Of a stretch of 29,200 nucleotides of DNA, positions 6,485 through 13,654 are shown one piece after another; positions within the stretch are counted from its first letter, which is position 1; each line of letters opens with the position of its first letter. The notes under the pieces were generated by a model, which had not been told where the DNA came from, did not search any database, and saw nothing but the letters and a program-made list of their open reading frames with translations. Both the position numbers and the translations under genes were made by a program. Origin of the DNA: a virus; IMG/VR virus record IMGVR_UViG_3300047557_002471, positions 1-29,200 of that record, one strand, 5' to 3'.

Positions 6485-6513
6485 GATATAGCAACGCGTA
6501 TCGTGTTGGTCAG
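6485..6513 (-). promoter_or_regulatory. promoter of toxin-antitoxin pair
   Basis: On the minus strand, CTGACC (6508-6513), a 17 bp spacer and TATATC (6485-6490) form a good sigma70-like promoter. The predicted start lies only a few bases before the toxin ATG at 6475, so the message would have almost no leader. An imperfect palindrome fills the spacer. Confidence 0.55.
6493..6507. promoter_or_regulatory. probable antitoxin operator
   Basis: AACGCG TAT CGTGTT is an imperfect 6+6 palindrome with one mismatched pair, filling the spacer of the toxin-antitoxin promoter. This position suits autorepression by the Xre-type antitoxin. It differs from the CI operators. Confidence 0.45.
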
Positions 6514-6567
6514 CTCGGCGCGCCTCGATGGCTGCCTGTAGAAGTCGCGCTGTTCGACGTAGCGCAT

Positions 6568-7251
6568 CTACACCCTCTCCCCTTTGAAAATCACCACCCC
6601 GCAGATGGTCGCGTCGCCGTCAATCTGCAGGATCTTGTCCGGCCAGGAAGGATTCGCGGCGCGCAGGTAGCGCCGGCTCCCCTCGACCACCAACTGCTTG
6701 AAGGTCGCCTCCCGCTCGTCGTCCAACCGCACCACCACCATTGATCCGTGGACCGGGTCGCGGTCAGGATCGACGAAGATCAGGTCGCCGTCTTGAAACG
6801 AGGGCCGGCCGTGCGGGTTCCACATGGACTCTCCGCGCACCCGAAGTACAAACGTCCTGGCACCGTGCTTCACGGGGCAGGGGAGCCACTCCTCCGCGTC
6901 GCCCGGGGCGAAGTTGTCGATCACCTCGCACCAGTGTCCGGCCTGAACCCACGAAATCAGCGGCACGGCGCCACGGATCGGCGGGCCGGGCTCGGTGTTG
7001 GCGTGACGCATCCCATCACTCGGTGGCCGCTGCCCATGCTGGGGGTCGCCGAAACCACGTGCTAGCCAAGACGCACTGACATTCAACGCGCTGGCCGCGG
7101 CAATAGCGGTCTCTGCCTTCATCGACCGGGTCTTCCCGCTCAGCCAGTCGTTCACCGATACCGGGGTGACTTTGCAAGCCCGGGCCAATTCGGCCTGGCT
7201 CAAGCCAGACTGCGCCAGAGCCGCAGCGACCCGCTCAGACAGTGTGCTCAT
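6568..7251 (-). CDS. cI: CI-like repressor with S24 self-cleavage domain
   Basis: 227 residues. Residues 4-60 form a Cro/CI helix-turn-helix (LSQAELARACKVTPVSVNDW, then LSGKTRSMKAETA). The C-terminal half is a LexA/CI S24 peptidase domain: cleavage site Ala104-Gly105 in SWVQAG, nucleophile Ser142 in RGESMWNP, and general base Lys185 in EATFKQL. It should hold lysogeny by binding the TTAGG-N4-CCTAA operators at pR and pL, and be destroyed through RecA-stimulated self-cleavage on DNA damage. The start codon touches operator oR3, so high CI levels would also limit its own transcription. It is divergent from the cro-like gene, as in lambda. Confidence 0.92.
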   Translation of the reverse strand: MSTLSERVAAALAQSGLSQAELARACKVTPVSVNDWLSGKTRSMKAETAIAAASALNVSASWLARGFGDPQHGQRPPSDGMRHANTEPGPPIRGAVPLISWVQAGHWCEVIDNFAPGDAEEWLPCPVKHGARTFVLRVRGESMWNPHGRPSFQDGDLIFVDPDRDPVHGSMVVVRLDDEREATFKQLVVEGSRRYLRAANPSWPDKILQIDGDATICGVVIFKGERV

Positions 7252-7264
7252 AAGGAAAGCCTAA
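7251..7264. promoter_or_regulatory. operator oR3, at the cI start
   Basis: TAAGG AAAG CCTAA matches the operator consensus in 9 of 10 half-site bases. It lies directly upstream of the cI coding sequence and touches its ATG. This fits lambda oR3, which controls repressor synthesis. Confidence 0.65.
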
Positions 7265-7275
7265 CACGCGAAGCA

Positions 7276-7289
7276 TTCGGTGAACTTGA
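7276..7289. promoter_or_regulatory. degenerate operator oR2
   Basis: TTCGG TGAA CTTGA matches 7 of 10 half-site positions. Its centre is 25 bp from oR3 and 23 bp from oR1. The regular spacing is the main reason to accept it. It overlaps the pR -35. Confidence 0.4.
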
Positions 7290-7315
7290 CAGCAAAGGTT
7301 AGGCCGACCTAAGAT
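7286..7315 (+). promoter_or_regulatory. early rightward promoter pR
   Basis: TTGACA (7286-7291), an 18 bp spacer and TAAGAT (7310-7315). The predicted start is about 7322-7324, at the ATG of the cro-like gene (7323), so the message may be leaderless. oR1 covers the spacer and -10, and oR2 touches the -35. Confidence 0.7.
7299..7312. promoter_or_regulatory. operator oR1 (TTAGG-N4-CCTAA)
   Basis: TTAGG CCGA CCTAA is a perfect 5+5 palindrome, nearly identical to oL1 at 4671-4684. It covers the -10 region of pR, so a bound repressor would block rightward early transcription. Confidence 0.85.
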
Positions 7316-7322
7316 GTTTGGC

Positions 7323-7577
7323 ATGAACGAGAAAGTCACTGAGGCCATCGATTCGCTTGGCGGAGTCACAGCCGTAGCGCGCCTGTGTGGCGTAAAGCCA
7401 CCGTCGGTTTGGGAGTGGAAGCGCCGGGGGAGCATCCCCATCGAACGCTGCGCCGCCATCGAGCGCGCCACCGGCGGCGCTGTCACCCGCAAGGATCTTC
7501 GCCCCGACGATTGGGCACGAATCTGGCCGGAGCTGGCCGACGCCAATCACTCGGCGCCCGTCGAGGAGGCGGCGTGA
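7323..7577 (+). CDS. Cro-like YdaS-family DNA-binding protein
   Basis: 84 residues from the ATG at 7323 (MNEKVTEAIDSLGGVTAVAR). An alternative ATG at 7314 lies inside the promoter -10. The pattern LGG-x-T-x-VA-x-LCGV then PPSVWEWKRRG-x-IP-x-ERC-x-AIE-x-ATGG matches YdaS-like Cro analogues. It is the first gene from pR and divergent from cI, so it is expected to bind the same operators and favour lytic growth. No ribosome site precedes either ATG, consistent with a leaderless message. It ends just before the next gene, whose GAGGAGG site lies within its last codons. Confidence 0.85.
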   Translation: MNEKVTEAIDSLGGVTAVARLCGVKPPSVWEWKRRGSIPIERCAAIERATGGAVTRKDLRPDDWARIWPELADANHSAPVEEAA

Positions 7578-7578
7578 C

Positions 7579-8097
7579 ATGACCTCCCGGCATCCGCACC
7601 AGCCCACGATCGACCTGTTCGCCACCCTCCGCGAGCGGCTTGCGGCGCTTGGAGCCAGCGCAGCCGATCTAGGTGTTCTCGCCGAGATCGAGATCGGTGC
7701 CCGTGAGTTGGCGTCCGATTCCATGGCGCGCGAAAGCCGCGCCAAGCACTGGTCGCACTGCGCCGTGTTTCGAGCGCCGGCCGAGTGGCCTGGACCTTGC
7801 GATTGTGGTGCAGCTACAGCTTCGCAAACACGCGTCGGTACCCTTGTTCGCTCCCTGTGTATCCTGGCCTTGCACGTTCGAACGAACGCTCGGTACTGGA
7901 TATCCGGTGCGCTTCGTCGAGGAACAGGAGCTTCCACCCGGTCGGCTTGCTCGCCTGGCTTCCTCCGCCGATCTGCCAGCAAAGTAGCCGATCGCGGTTG
8001 TCTTCCGTCTGCCCGTACAGATGTGGCTCTGCCAAGCGCGAGTAGCCGTGGTAGTGCAGCTCCAGAACTCGACGATTCTGGATGGCGGAAACGATGA
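7579..8097 (+). CDS. early phage protein with replaced C-terminus
   Basis: The frame gives 172 residues. Residues 1-79 look like a genuine small early protein (QPTIDLFATLRERLAALGAS, then RESRAKHWSHCAVFRAP and GPCDCGA with a CDC motif). From about residue 80 the composition becomes Ser/Arg/Ala-rich and the frame runs antisense through the WYL gene, whose stop lies exactly at that junction (7814). Related proteins probably end shortly after the CDCGA motif. I infer that inserting the WYL gene replaced the original end. GAGGAGG lies at a good distance before the ATG. Function unknown. Confidence 0.6.
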   Translation: MTSRHPHQPTIDLFATLRERLAALGASAADLGVLAEIEIGARELASDSMARESRAKHWSHCAVFRAPAEWPGPCDCGAATASQTRVGTLVRSLCILALHVRTNARYWISGALRRGTGASTRSACSPGFLRRSASKVADRGCLPSARTDVALPSASSRGSAAPELDDSGWRKR

Positions 8098-8107
8098 GCG
8101 AGTTCAC
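7814..8107 (-). CDS. small WYL-domain-like protein, opposite to early operon
   Basis: 97 residues from a GTG at 8107 with AAAGGGA upstream. The sequence MNSLIVSAIQNRRVLELHYH, then EPHLYGQTEDN, LLCWQIGGGSQ, GWKLLFLDE and RPGYTGSEQGY matches small stand-alone WYL-like proteins: I-x-NRRVL, Y-x-G, EPHLYG, W-x-GGGS, GWK-x-F. WYL domains sense ligands or nucleic acids in regulators and defence systems. There is no helix-turn-helix here. The gene is on the strand opposite to its early-operon neighbours and has its own promoter, so it could be expressed in a lysogen, like a phage moron. Its role is unknown. Confidence 0.8.
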   Translation of the reverse strand: MNSLIVSAIQNRRVLELHYHGYSRLAEPHLYGQTEDNRDRLLCWQIGGGSQASKPTGWKLLFLDEAHRISSTERSFERARPGYTGSEQGYRRVFAKL

Positions 8108-8169
8108 GGTTGTCCCTTTCGGTGGATCGGTCGAGTGGCATCACCATTCTATCGAACTGCGGACAACCG
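8107..8169. repeat. 9 bp inverted repeat flanking the WYL promoter
   Basis: CGGTTGTCC (8107-8115) and its exact reverse complement GGACAACCG (8161-8169) are 54 bp apart centre to centre. One arm overlaps the WYL promoter and the other its start codon. They may be paired operator half-sites or binding sites for looping. It could also be chance. Confidence 0.45.
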
Positions 8170-8173
8170 CCAA
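8146..8173 (-). promoter_or_regulatory. promoter of the WYL gene
   Basis: On the minus strand, TTGGCG (8168-8173), a 16 bp spacer and TAGAAT (8146-8151). The start would be near 8139, about 30 nt before the GTG. A 9 bp arm of an inverted repeat overlaps the spacer and -35. Confidence 0.5.
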
Positions 8174-8186
8174 TTCCTTCCTGCCC

Positions 8187-8252
8187 ACCCGGCAACCCCA
8201 GCCGGGTTTCGTCGGCCGGCGCGCGAGCACACCGCGTCGGCCGGCATTTTTT
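8187..8252 (+). terminator. two tandem terminator-like hairpins, tR-like
   Basis: The first hairpin is ACCCGGC, a 7 nt loop, GCCGGGT, then TTT counting the last paired T (8187-8209). The second is formed by GGCCGGCGCG pairing imperfectly with the CGCG and GGCCGGC region, followed by six T (8247-8252). An 11 bp direct repeat, CGTCGGCCGGC, occurs at 8210-8220 and 8235-8245. They lie on the pR transcript just before the next rightward gene. This suits an early terminator that must be read through, or insulation of the inserted WYL unit. Confidence 0.45.
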
Positions 8253-8269
8253 CGATGAGGTACGGGACG

Positions 8270-8497
8270 ATGGCACGCCCGCTCACACCCTTTCGCAACG
8301 AGATCAAGACGCGCGTCGAGGACGAGCTGTACGACGCGCTGCATCGCTACCGGCGGATGAATCATGGCATTTCCGAGGCCCAGGCCTGTCGTGATCTGTT
8401 GCGGTTCGCCCTGATGGGCATGCTCGCGACTATGCCGCAATCGCTGGTCGATAGCAGCGCCGCCCCGGCCAACCTTGGTCCGAGAACCACAGCATGA
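8270..8497 (+). CDS. small ribbon-helix-helix-like early protein (75 aa)
   Basis: 75 residues starting MARPLTPFRNEIKTRVEDEL, followed by a helix (LYDALHRYRRMN) and ACRDLLRFALMGML. An N-terminal strand followed by two helices would suit a ribbon-helix-helix fold, but this is weak inference. GAGG lies upstream. An in-frame ATG at 8255 is possible but less well placed. Its stop overlaps the next ATG by 4 bp. Confidence 0.6.
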   Translation: MARPLTPFRNEIKTRVEDELYDALHRYRRMNHGISEAQACRDLLRFALMGMLATMPQSLVDSSAAPANLGPRTTA

Positions 8498-8805
8498 GCA
8501 ATCCCCGCGAAATCATGCAGATATCCCTGCCGGTACCGGAAGCGGCGGATCTTGCAACCCGGGCGGCTGCAGCGAACATGCCGATCGCCGAGTACCTCGG
8601 ATTCCACGTTCTATCAAGCGCCTACGGTCTGTTGCACCCGGAGGTGCGGGCGTTCATGCGGCGGGCCATGGCCGGAGTTTACGGGCCAGCGGCCGAGCCG
8701 GTGCAGGCCGTCGGCGAGCCTGGTGCGCCGGGATATGGAAGCGGCAGCCCCGGCGTTGGGGCCATTGACTACGGGAAGGAGGAAAGAAGCGATGGAGAAC
8801 ACTGA
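8494..8805 (+). CDS. hypothetical early protein (103 aa)
   Basis: 103 residues. The N-terminal part (ISLPVPEAADLATRAAAANM, then PIAEYLGFHVL) resembles a strand-helix-helix unit like that of small DNA-binding early proteins. A Gly/Pro/Ala-rich tail follows. The start overlaps the previous stop by 4 bp and the end overlaps the next gene by 14 bp. Not recognised. Confidence 0.6.
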   Translation: MSNPREIMQISLPVPEAADLATRAAAANMPIAEYLGFHVLSSAYGLLHPEVRAFMRRAMAGVYGPAAEPVQAVGEPGAPGYGSGSPGVGAIDYGKEERSDGEH

Positions 8806-9001
8806 GTGGGCGATTCCGCACCGGCCGGCCCGCCAGCGGCGAGGGTTGCGGTCGGGCGTTCGGCAACTGGTCCTGTTGGGCGTTCGGATCCTGCTGACGG
8901 TTCTCATCGGCATTCCGGCAGTCGCAGGGGCGCTCGTCTGCAGCGGCTGCGCAGTGCTGTTGCGCGCCGTTCGGGACATCGGGAGCGAGGGCTTCGAGTG
9001 A
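8792..9001 (+). CDS. small membrane protein (69 aa)
   Basis: 69 residues with a very strong ribosome site (AAGGAGGAAAG). A basic N-terminus (PHRPARQRRGLRSG) is followed by one long hydrophobic segment (LVLLGVRILLTVLIGIPAVA and on to about residue 57), probably a single membrane span with the basic end inside. The stop shares one base with the next ATG. Function unknown. Confidence 0.65.
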   Translation: MENTEWAIPHRPARQRRGLRSGVRQLVLLGVRILLTVLIGIPAVAGALVCSGCAVLLRAVRDIGSEGFE

Positions 9002-9297
9002 TGGCGACCGATGACCACTACGGGCCTGTCGACACGCTCGACAGACCTCCTTTCCCTGCAGCGGTCCCGGCGATCTGCGAGATCGTGGAGGCGGCGATCA
9101 TGACGCCGACGCAGCGCCGCCTCCTGCATCCGCTCCGGCCGCAGGCACCGGGCGAGAAGCTGTGCAACCTGATCAATCTCGCCTGGACGCTCTGGCCACT
9201 GTCTGTTTGCCATGCGGCGATGCTCGCCTACTGCGAGACGTTCTCGGCGGTGCTCGATCCGCTGTCCCCCGGCGACTTCTACCTGGGGCCCGAGTGA
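9001..9297 (+). CDS. hypothetical early protein (98 aa)
   Basis: 98 residues starting MATDDHYGPVDTLDRPPFPA. The C-terminal half is moderately hydrophobic (LINLAWTLWPLSVCHAAMLA) and may be an amphipathic or membrane-associated helix. TGATG coupling occurs at both ends. Not recognised. Confidence 0.6.
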   Translation: MATDDHYGPVDTLDRPPFPAAVPAICEIVEAAIMTPTQRRLLHPLRPQAPGEKLCNLINLAWTLWPLSVCHAAMLAYCETFSAVLDPLSPGDFYLGPE

Positions 9298-9419
9298 TGG
9301 CAATCAAGCGCGACGTGAAGAAGTTCCGGCGACAGGTTGGAATGTTGGCGCTCGTCCAGCGTTACGACCACGCGGCCCTGCTGATCATGCTTCGGCACTG
9401 CTCGAGGATGAAGAAATGA
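9297..9419 (+). CDS. small basic protein (40 aa)
   Basis: 40 residues beginning MAIKRDVKKFRRQVGMLALV and ending CSRMKK. It is strongly basic and probably helical. It overlaps its neighbours by 1 bp at the start and 4 bp at the end, which supports translation. It could bind nucleic acid, but there is no family match. Confidence 0.55.
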   Translation: MAIKRDVKKFRRQVGMLALVQRYDHAALLIMLRHCSRMKK

Positions 9420-9943
9420 CGGACAAGGTGATCGTTCAAGGCCAGATTTACCGGGTCATGGTGACTGGCAAGACCATAGCACCTGACGGCCTCATCATCA
9501 CGCGGAACGAGTACGCCGTGATCGGGACGTCAGCAGACGAGGTTCGAGCGAAGCTCACGTATGTGATCGACGTCTCGGACTTCTCCGAGTACATGGTCGA
9601 CTACGTGGTGAAGGAGGGCGGCAGAGCCTGCCTGCTGCGGCATCACGCCGAGCTTGTCAGACAGGAAGTTCCGGACGCCGTGATACGGCGGAAGAATGGC
9701 TCGGATGCTGTGTGGCAGAAGACCGTGGTGAACCCTACGGATCGGCGATTCGTCGTGCACTGCGCTACGGCATGTTTCGCTTCCAACGCGGAGCACGCCA
9801 AGAAGAAGTTCAAGCGCCGCGCGAGAGAAAGCGAAGAGCTATTGCAGTTCGCGATCGAAGAGGTTCCGGTGTCCGACGGTCTGGCTCGCGCGAAGGACGT
9901 GAGCATCTTTCCGACCGCTAGATTGATCGGCTTTCGCGGCTGA
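9416..9943 (+). CDS. hypothetical early protein (175 aa)
   Basis: 175 residues starting MTDKVIVQGQIYRVMVTGKT; ATGA overlap with the previous gene. It appears to be alpha/beta, with a basic segment (AEHAKKKFKRRARESEELL) near residues 125-143. Two Cys (CATACF) precede this segment. I do not recognise it. Its position just before the VRR-NUC gene suggests a DNA-related early role, by context only. Confidence 0.65.
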   Translation: MTDKVIVQGQIYRVMVTGKTIAPDGLIITRNEYAVIGTSADEVRAKLTYVIDVSDFSEYMVDYVVKEGGRACLLRHHAELVRQEVPDAVIRRKNGSDAVWQKTVVNPTDRRFVVHCATACFASNAEHAKKKFKRRARESEELLQFAIEEVPVSDGLARAKDVSIFPTARLIGFRG

Positions 9944-9951
9944 CAGAAATC

Positions 9952-10421
9952 ATGTCCAGGCAACGGAAACAGTGGACCGACATGCTTGCGATGCGTCATC
10001 TGCAGCCGGCGTTGTTCGATCCGCCGGCGCAACCAAAGCGTCGCAGGCCTGGGACGATCAGGCCGCCACGGCTGCTCGAGAAGGACATCAAGACGGCGAT
10101 CTTCAATGCCCTGAGCGCGCATCCATTGGTGCTGGAGGTTTCCGTCGTCGGCGTGTCGTCTGGGCAGATGGTGCGCCCGGATGGCTCTCGGACGGCTTGG
10201 CGCCGGTGGGGCGAGGCGGGCACTCCGGATATCGTCGGCAGACTCAAGGGTTGCCCGCCTCGCCGCTTTCGCATCGAGGTCAAGACCCCGTCGAGGCGAA
10301 ACACGGTCACGCCAGAGCAACGCGAGCGGTTGGACGAGACGGTCGCCGCCGGAGGGCTGGCCGGGGTCGCGTGCTCGGTTGAGGAGGCGCTGGCGATCGT
10401 CGAAGGACACATGGAAGACAA

Positions 10422-10425
<4 letters not shown>
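9952..10425 (+). CDS. VRR-NUC domain nuclease
   Basis: 157 residues. After a basic N-terminus, the core has LLEKDIKTAIFNAL (conserved Glu), VSSGQMVRPDG, GEAGTPDIVGRL with the catalytic Asp, FRIEVKTP with the E-x-K pair, and a TPEQRERLD motif. This is the PD-(D/E)XK VRR-NUC pattern (GTPDI...F-x-EVK...T-x-EQ). Family members act as structure-specific endonucleases on branched DNA. In phages they sit beside replication genes and may resolve replication or recombination intermediates. The stop overlaps the next ATG by 4 bp. Confidence 0.9.
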
Positions 10426-11605
<1,180 letters not shown>

Positions 11606-11609
<4 letters not shown>

Positions 11610-12247
11610 GCAGTGTCCTGAAGGCGATCGCGGCAACAGCGGAACTGACCGGGACGGAACTCAGCGAGGCGGCGCTGAGGGTGTTTGAAGCCGACCTGAT
11701 GGCGTATCCAGAGGCTGATGTCCTCGCTGCGCTGACGCGGTGCAGGCGTGAAGTGAGGGGCCGACTGACAATCGGCGATGTGCTTGACCGGATGAGCGCA
11801 TCGGGCGGACATCCAACAGCCAACGAGGCGTGGTCGCTGGTCCTCGCATCGCAGGACGAAGAGGAAACGGTGGTCTGGACTGACCAGATCGCAGAAGCCG
11901 CTGCTGTTGCGAGGCCGGTTCTCGATGCAGGCGACGAGATTGGTGCGAGGATGGCATTCAGGGACGCTTACGAGCGAATCGTCAGGGCGAGCAGCGATCA
12001 CCCGCGCTGGGTTCCGAGCCTTGGGCATGACCCTGTTCGCCGGCAGGCGGCACTTGATCGCGCGGTGGCAAGCGGGCGATTGAGCAGCCAGCACGCCGCT
12101 GGATTGTTGCCCCCTCCGATCAACGCAAAGGGCGCTTTCATCGCTGGCTTGATCGGCGGGCCGCCCGCTCCGATGCCGAATGATCCCGAATTCAGGCGGC
12201 GGATCGCTGGCCTTCTGCGGCAGCTCAAGGGTGGTGAGGCGGCATGA
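11606..12247 (+). CDS. replication-associated protein, possible helicase loader
   Basis: 213 residues: MSSVLKAIAATAELTGTELS, then LRVFEADLMAYPEADVLAAL, RREVRGRLTIGDVLDRM, NEAWSLVLASQDEE and AFRDAYERIV. The helical pattern VFEADL-x-YP-x-x-V-x-AL-x-RCRRE then LT-x-GD-x-x-R recurs in phage proteins that directly follow a DUF1376 replication gene. There is no Walker motif. The place of lambda P suggests a helicase-loading or recruiting partner, by context. ATGA overlaps occur at both ends, so translation is coupled with the initiator. Confidence 0.65.
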
Positions 12248-12483
12248 AGCGTGACGCCGATATGAAGCAACTTGCGACGCCGAGCATGGACACGCTCGAT
12301 CCGCTGGAGTGGGCGAAGCGACTGCGGTCGCAGTGGGCGCTCGATGTCCTGCGGCGCGGCGCTGAACTCGGCGACAGCCAGCTTGCGGGCATTCTCTCCG
12401 GTCACAAGTCGTCTGGTGTCTGCGACGGGACCGGGAAAAATCTGCTGAAACGCTGGGACGGCCTGCAATGGGTGGCACCGTGA
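12244..12483 (+). CDS. small hypothetical protein (79 aa)
   Basis: 79 residues starting MKRDADMKQLATPSMDTLDP, with an ATGA overlap to the previous gene. WAKRLRSQWALDVLRRGAEL is a probable amphipathic helix, and the end (KNLLKRWDGLQWVAP) is Trp-rich. The next gene starts at the base after its stop. Not recognised. Confidence 0.6.
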   Translation: MKRDADMKQLATPSMDTLDPLEWAKRLRSQWALDVLRRGAELGDSQLAGILSGHKSSGVCDGTGKNLLKRWDGLQWVAP

Positions 12484-12705
12484 ATGTGCGGGCCCAAGCC
12501 GTGCGACAACCCCGACTGCACCTGGAGCGAGGCGCACAGAGCGCGCTGCGAGGCCCGGACCGTCATGCGGTGGCCAGCGCAGAACCGCAAGGCGTACTAC
12601 GCGAAGGTGGCCGAGAAGCGCGGCGACGCGGCGGCGCGACAGCTCGTGGCTGATGTTTCGACGGAATGGAGGAGGATCGGTGGTGCCCAGGTACAGCAGG
12701 ATTGA
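12484..12705 (+). CDS. small Cys/His-rich protein (73 aa)
   Basis: 73 residues. The N-terminus CGPKPCDNPDCTWSEAHRAR then C gives C-x3-C pairs and an HRARC motif that could bind zinc. A helical NRKAYYAKVAEKRGDAAARQ segment follows. Related small phage proteins with CTW...HR...C motifs occur in replication regions. Starts immediately after the preceding stop. Function unknown. Confidence 0.65.
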   Translation: MCGPKPCDNPDCTWSEAHRARCEARTVMRWPAQNRKAYYAKVAEKRGDAAARQLVADVSTEWRRIGGAQVQQD

Positions 12706-12760
12706 CGAGCGCTACGGAGCGGGCCGACGGTGCCCGGTGGAGCACTGTTCGTGCGGGTGA
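12683..12760 (+). CDS. tiny Cys-containing protein (25 aa)
   Basis: A 25-residue frame from a GTG at 12683 (MPRYSRIDERYGAGRRCPVE, then HCSCG). It overlaps the end of the preceding gene in another frame. A near-perfect ribosome site, GGAGGAGG (12668-12675), lies seven bases before the GTG. The short C-x4-C-x-C motif may bind a metal. The ribosome site is the best argument that it is real, because the next confident gene starts only at 12783. Confidence 0.45.
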   Translation: MPRYSRIDERYGAGRRCPVEHCSCG

Positions 12761-12782
12761 CGGGGCGGTGAGTTGTTCGGTC

Positions 12783-13088
12783 ATGACGCACGATCCCTAC
12801 AGCCTCGCCGCCCAGCTGTCGGCACTCACCAGGGAGCATCGCGTGCAATCCGGAGAGAGCGCATACGGCAAGGTGAGCCCGTCGCAAACCACTGCGACCG
12901 GCATGGTTCTCGACTATCTGCGATCGGAGCCTGTGTTCAGGAGGCAGTGCGAGATCCGCTGCGCTCTCAAGCTCAGGCATCCGTCGGTGGCCTGGGCGCT
13001 CCTGTGCCTGAGACGATGGGGTTTGGTCGACGTGGTGCAGGATGTGGCCAGGAACCCGCGCTACATGCGGTATCGGGCGAAGCCATGA
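12783..13088 (+). CDS. small winged-helix-like protein before terminase (101 aa)
   Basis: 101 residues from the ATG at 12783 (MTHDPYSLAAQLSALTREHR). The segment TATGMVLDYLRSEPVFRRQC, then EIRCALKLRHPSVAWALLCL and RRWGLVDVV has the rhythm of a winged helix (helix, helix, recognition helix, wing). It may be a late regulator or DNA-binding protein, as genes just before terminase often are, but there is no family match. An upstream GTG at 12771 is an alternative start. The stop overlaps the terminase start by 4 bp. Confidence 0.6.
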   Translation: MTHDPYSLAAQLSALTREHRVQSGESAYGKVSPSQTTATGMVLDYLRSEPVFRRQCEIRCALKLRHPSVAWALLCLRRWGLVDVVQDVARNPRYMRYRAKP

Positions 13089-13654
13089 GCCGGTTCAACG
13101 AGCATGGTCTGACGGCCCAGCAGGAGGCGTTTGCGGTGGCCGTGGCTGCAGGGTCGAGCCTGTCCGACGCGTATCGAAAAGCGTACCCGCGATCATTGCA
13201 GTGGGCGCCCGAAACGGTTCACGAGGCCGCCAGCAGGATGGCGGCGAGTTACAAGGTAAAGGCAAGGATTGCGGCCTTGCGTGTTGCAGCAGCAAAGGTT
13301 TCGACTCTGGAAGCCGCCCGTGTGCTGGACGAGATCGCGAAGCTGGCGCACTCCGACGTGTCCGGGATCATGCACCCGGACGGGCGCGTGAAGTTGCCGC
13401 ACGAGTTGGATGCTGCGACACGCGCAGCGGTGGCGTCCTTCGAGATCGACGCGAACGGGCGGATCAAGTACCGGTTCTGGGACAAGAACGCGGCGCTGGA
13501 GAAGGCGGCCAGGCACCTGGGCCTGTACGAGAAGGACAACGAGCAGCAGGCTACGCCGATACGCGACATGCTCGCGTCGCTCGGCGGCAAGGTGATTGTG
13601 CCGAAGAAAAGCCACGGTGACCGGCAGGAGCCAAGCGGTGCCAGCAGCGAGTAG
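13085..13654 (+). CDS. terS: terminase small subunit
   Basis: 189 residues. The N-terminus LTAQQEAFAVAVAAGSSLSD, then AYRKAYP and HEAASRMAASYKVKARIAAL matches phage small terminases of the Terminase_2 type (L-T-x-Q-x-x-F, AY-x-x-AYP, A-x-R-x-x, V-x-x-RIA-x-L). A DELDAATRAAV-like central region and a basic tail follow. It recognises phage DNA and starts packaging together with the large subunit. Overlaps the large subunit gene by 17 bp, as is usual for this pair. Confidence 0.88.
   Translation: MSRFNEHGLTAQQEAFAVAVAAGSSLSDAYRKAYPRSLQWAPETVHEAASRMAASYKVKARIAALRVAAAKVSTLEAARVLDEIAKLAHSDVSGIMHPDGRVKLPHELDAATRAAVASFEIDANGRIKYRFWDKNAALEKAARHLGLYEKDNEQQATPIRDMLASLGGKVIVPKKSHGDRQEPSGASSE

Noticed and set aside
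7299-8276. 325-residue open frame on the minus strand
   Set aside because: It crosses pR and the Cro-like gene and overlaps the WYL gene in another frame. Ser/Arg-rich shadow.
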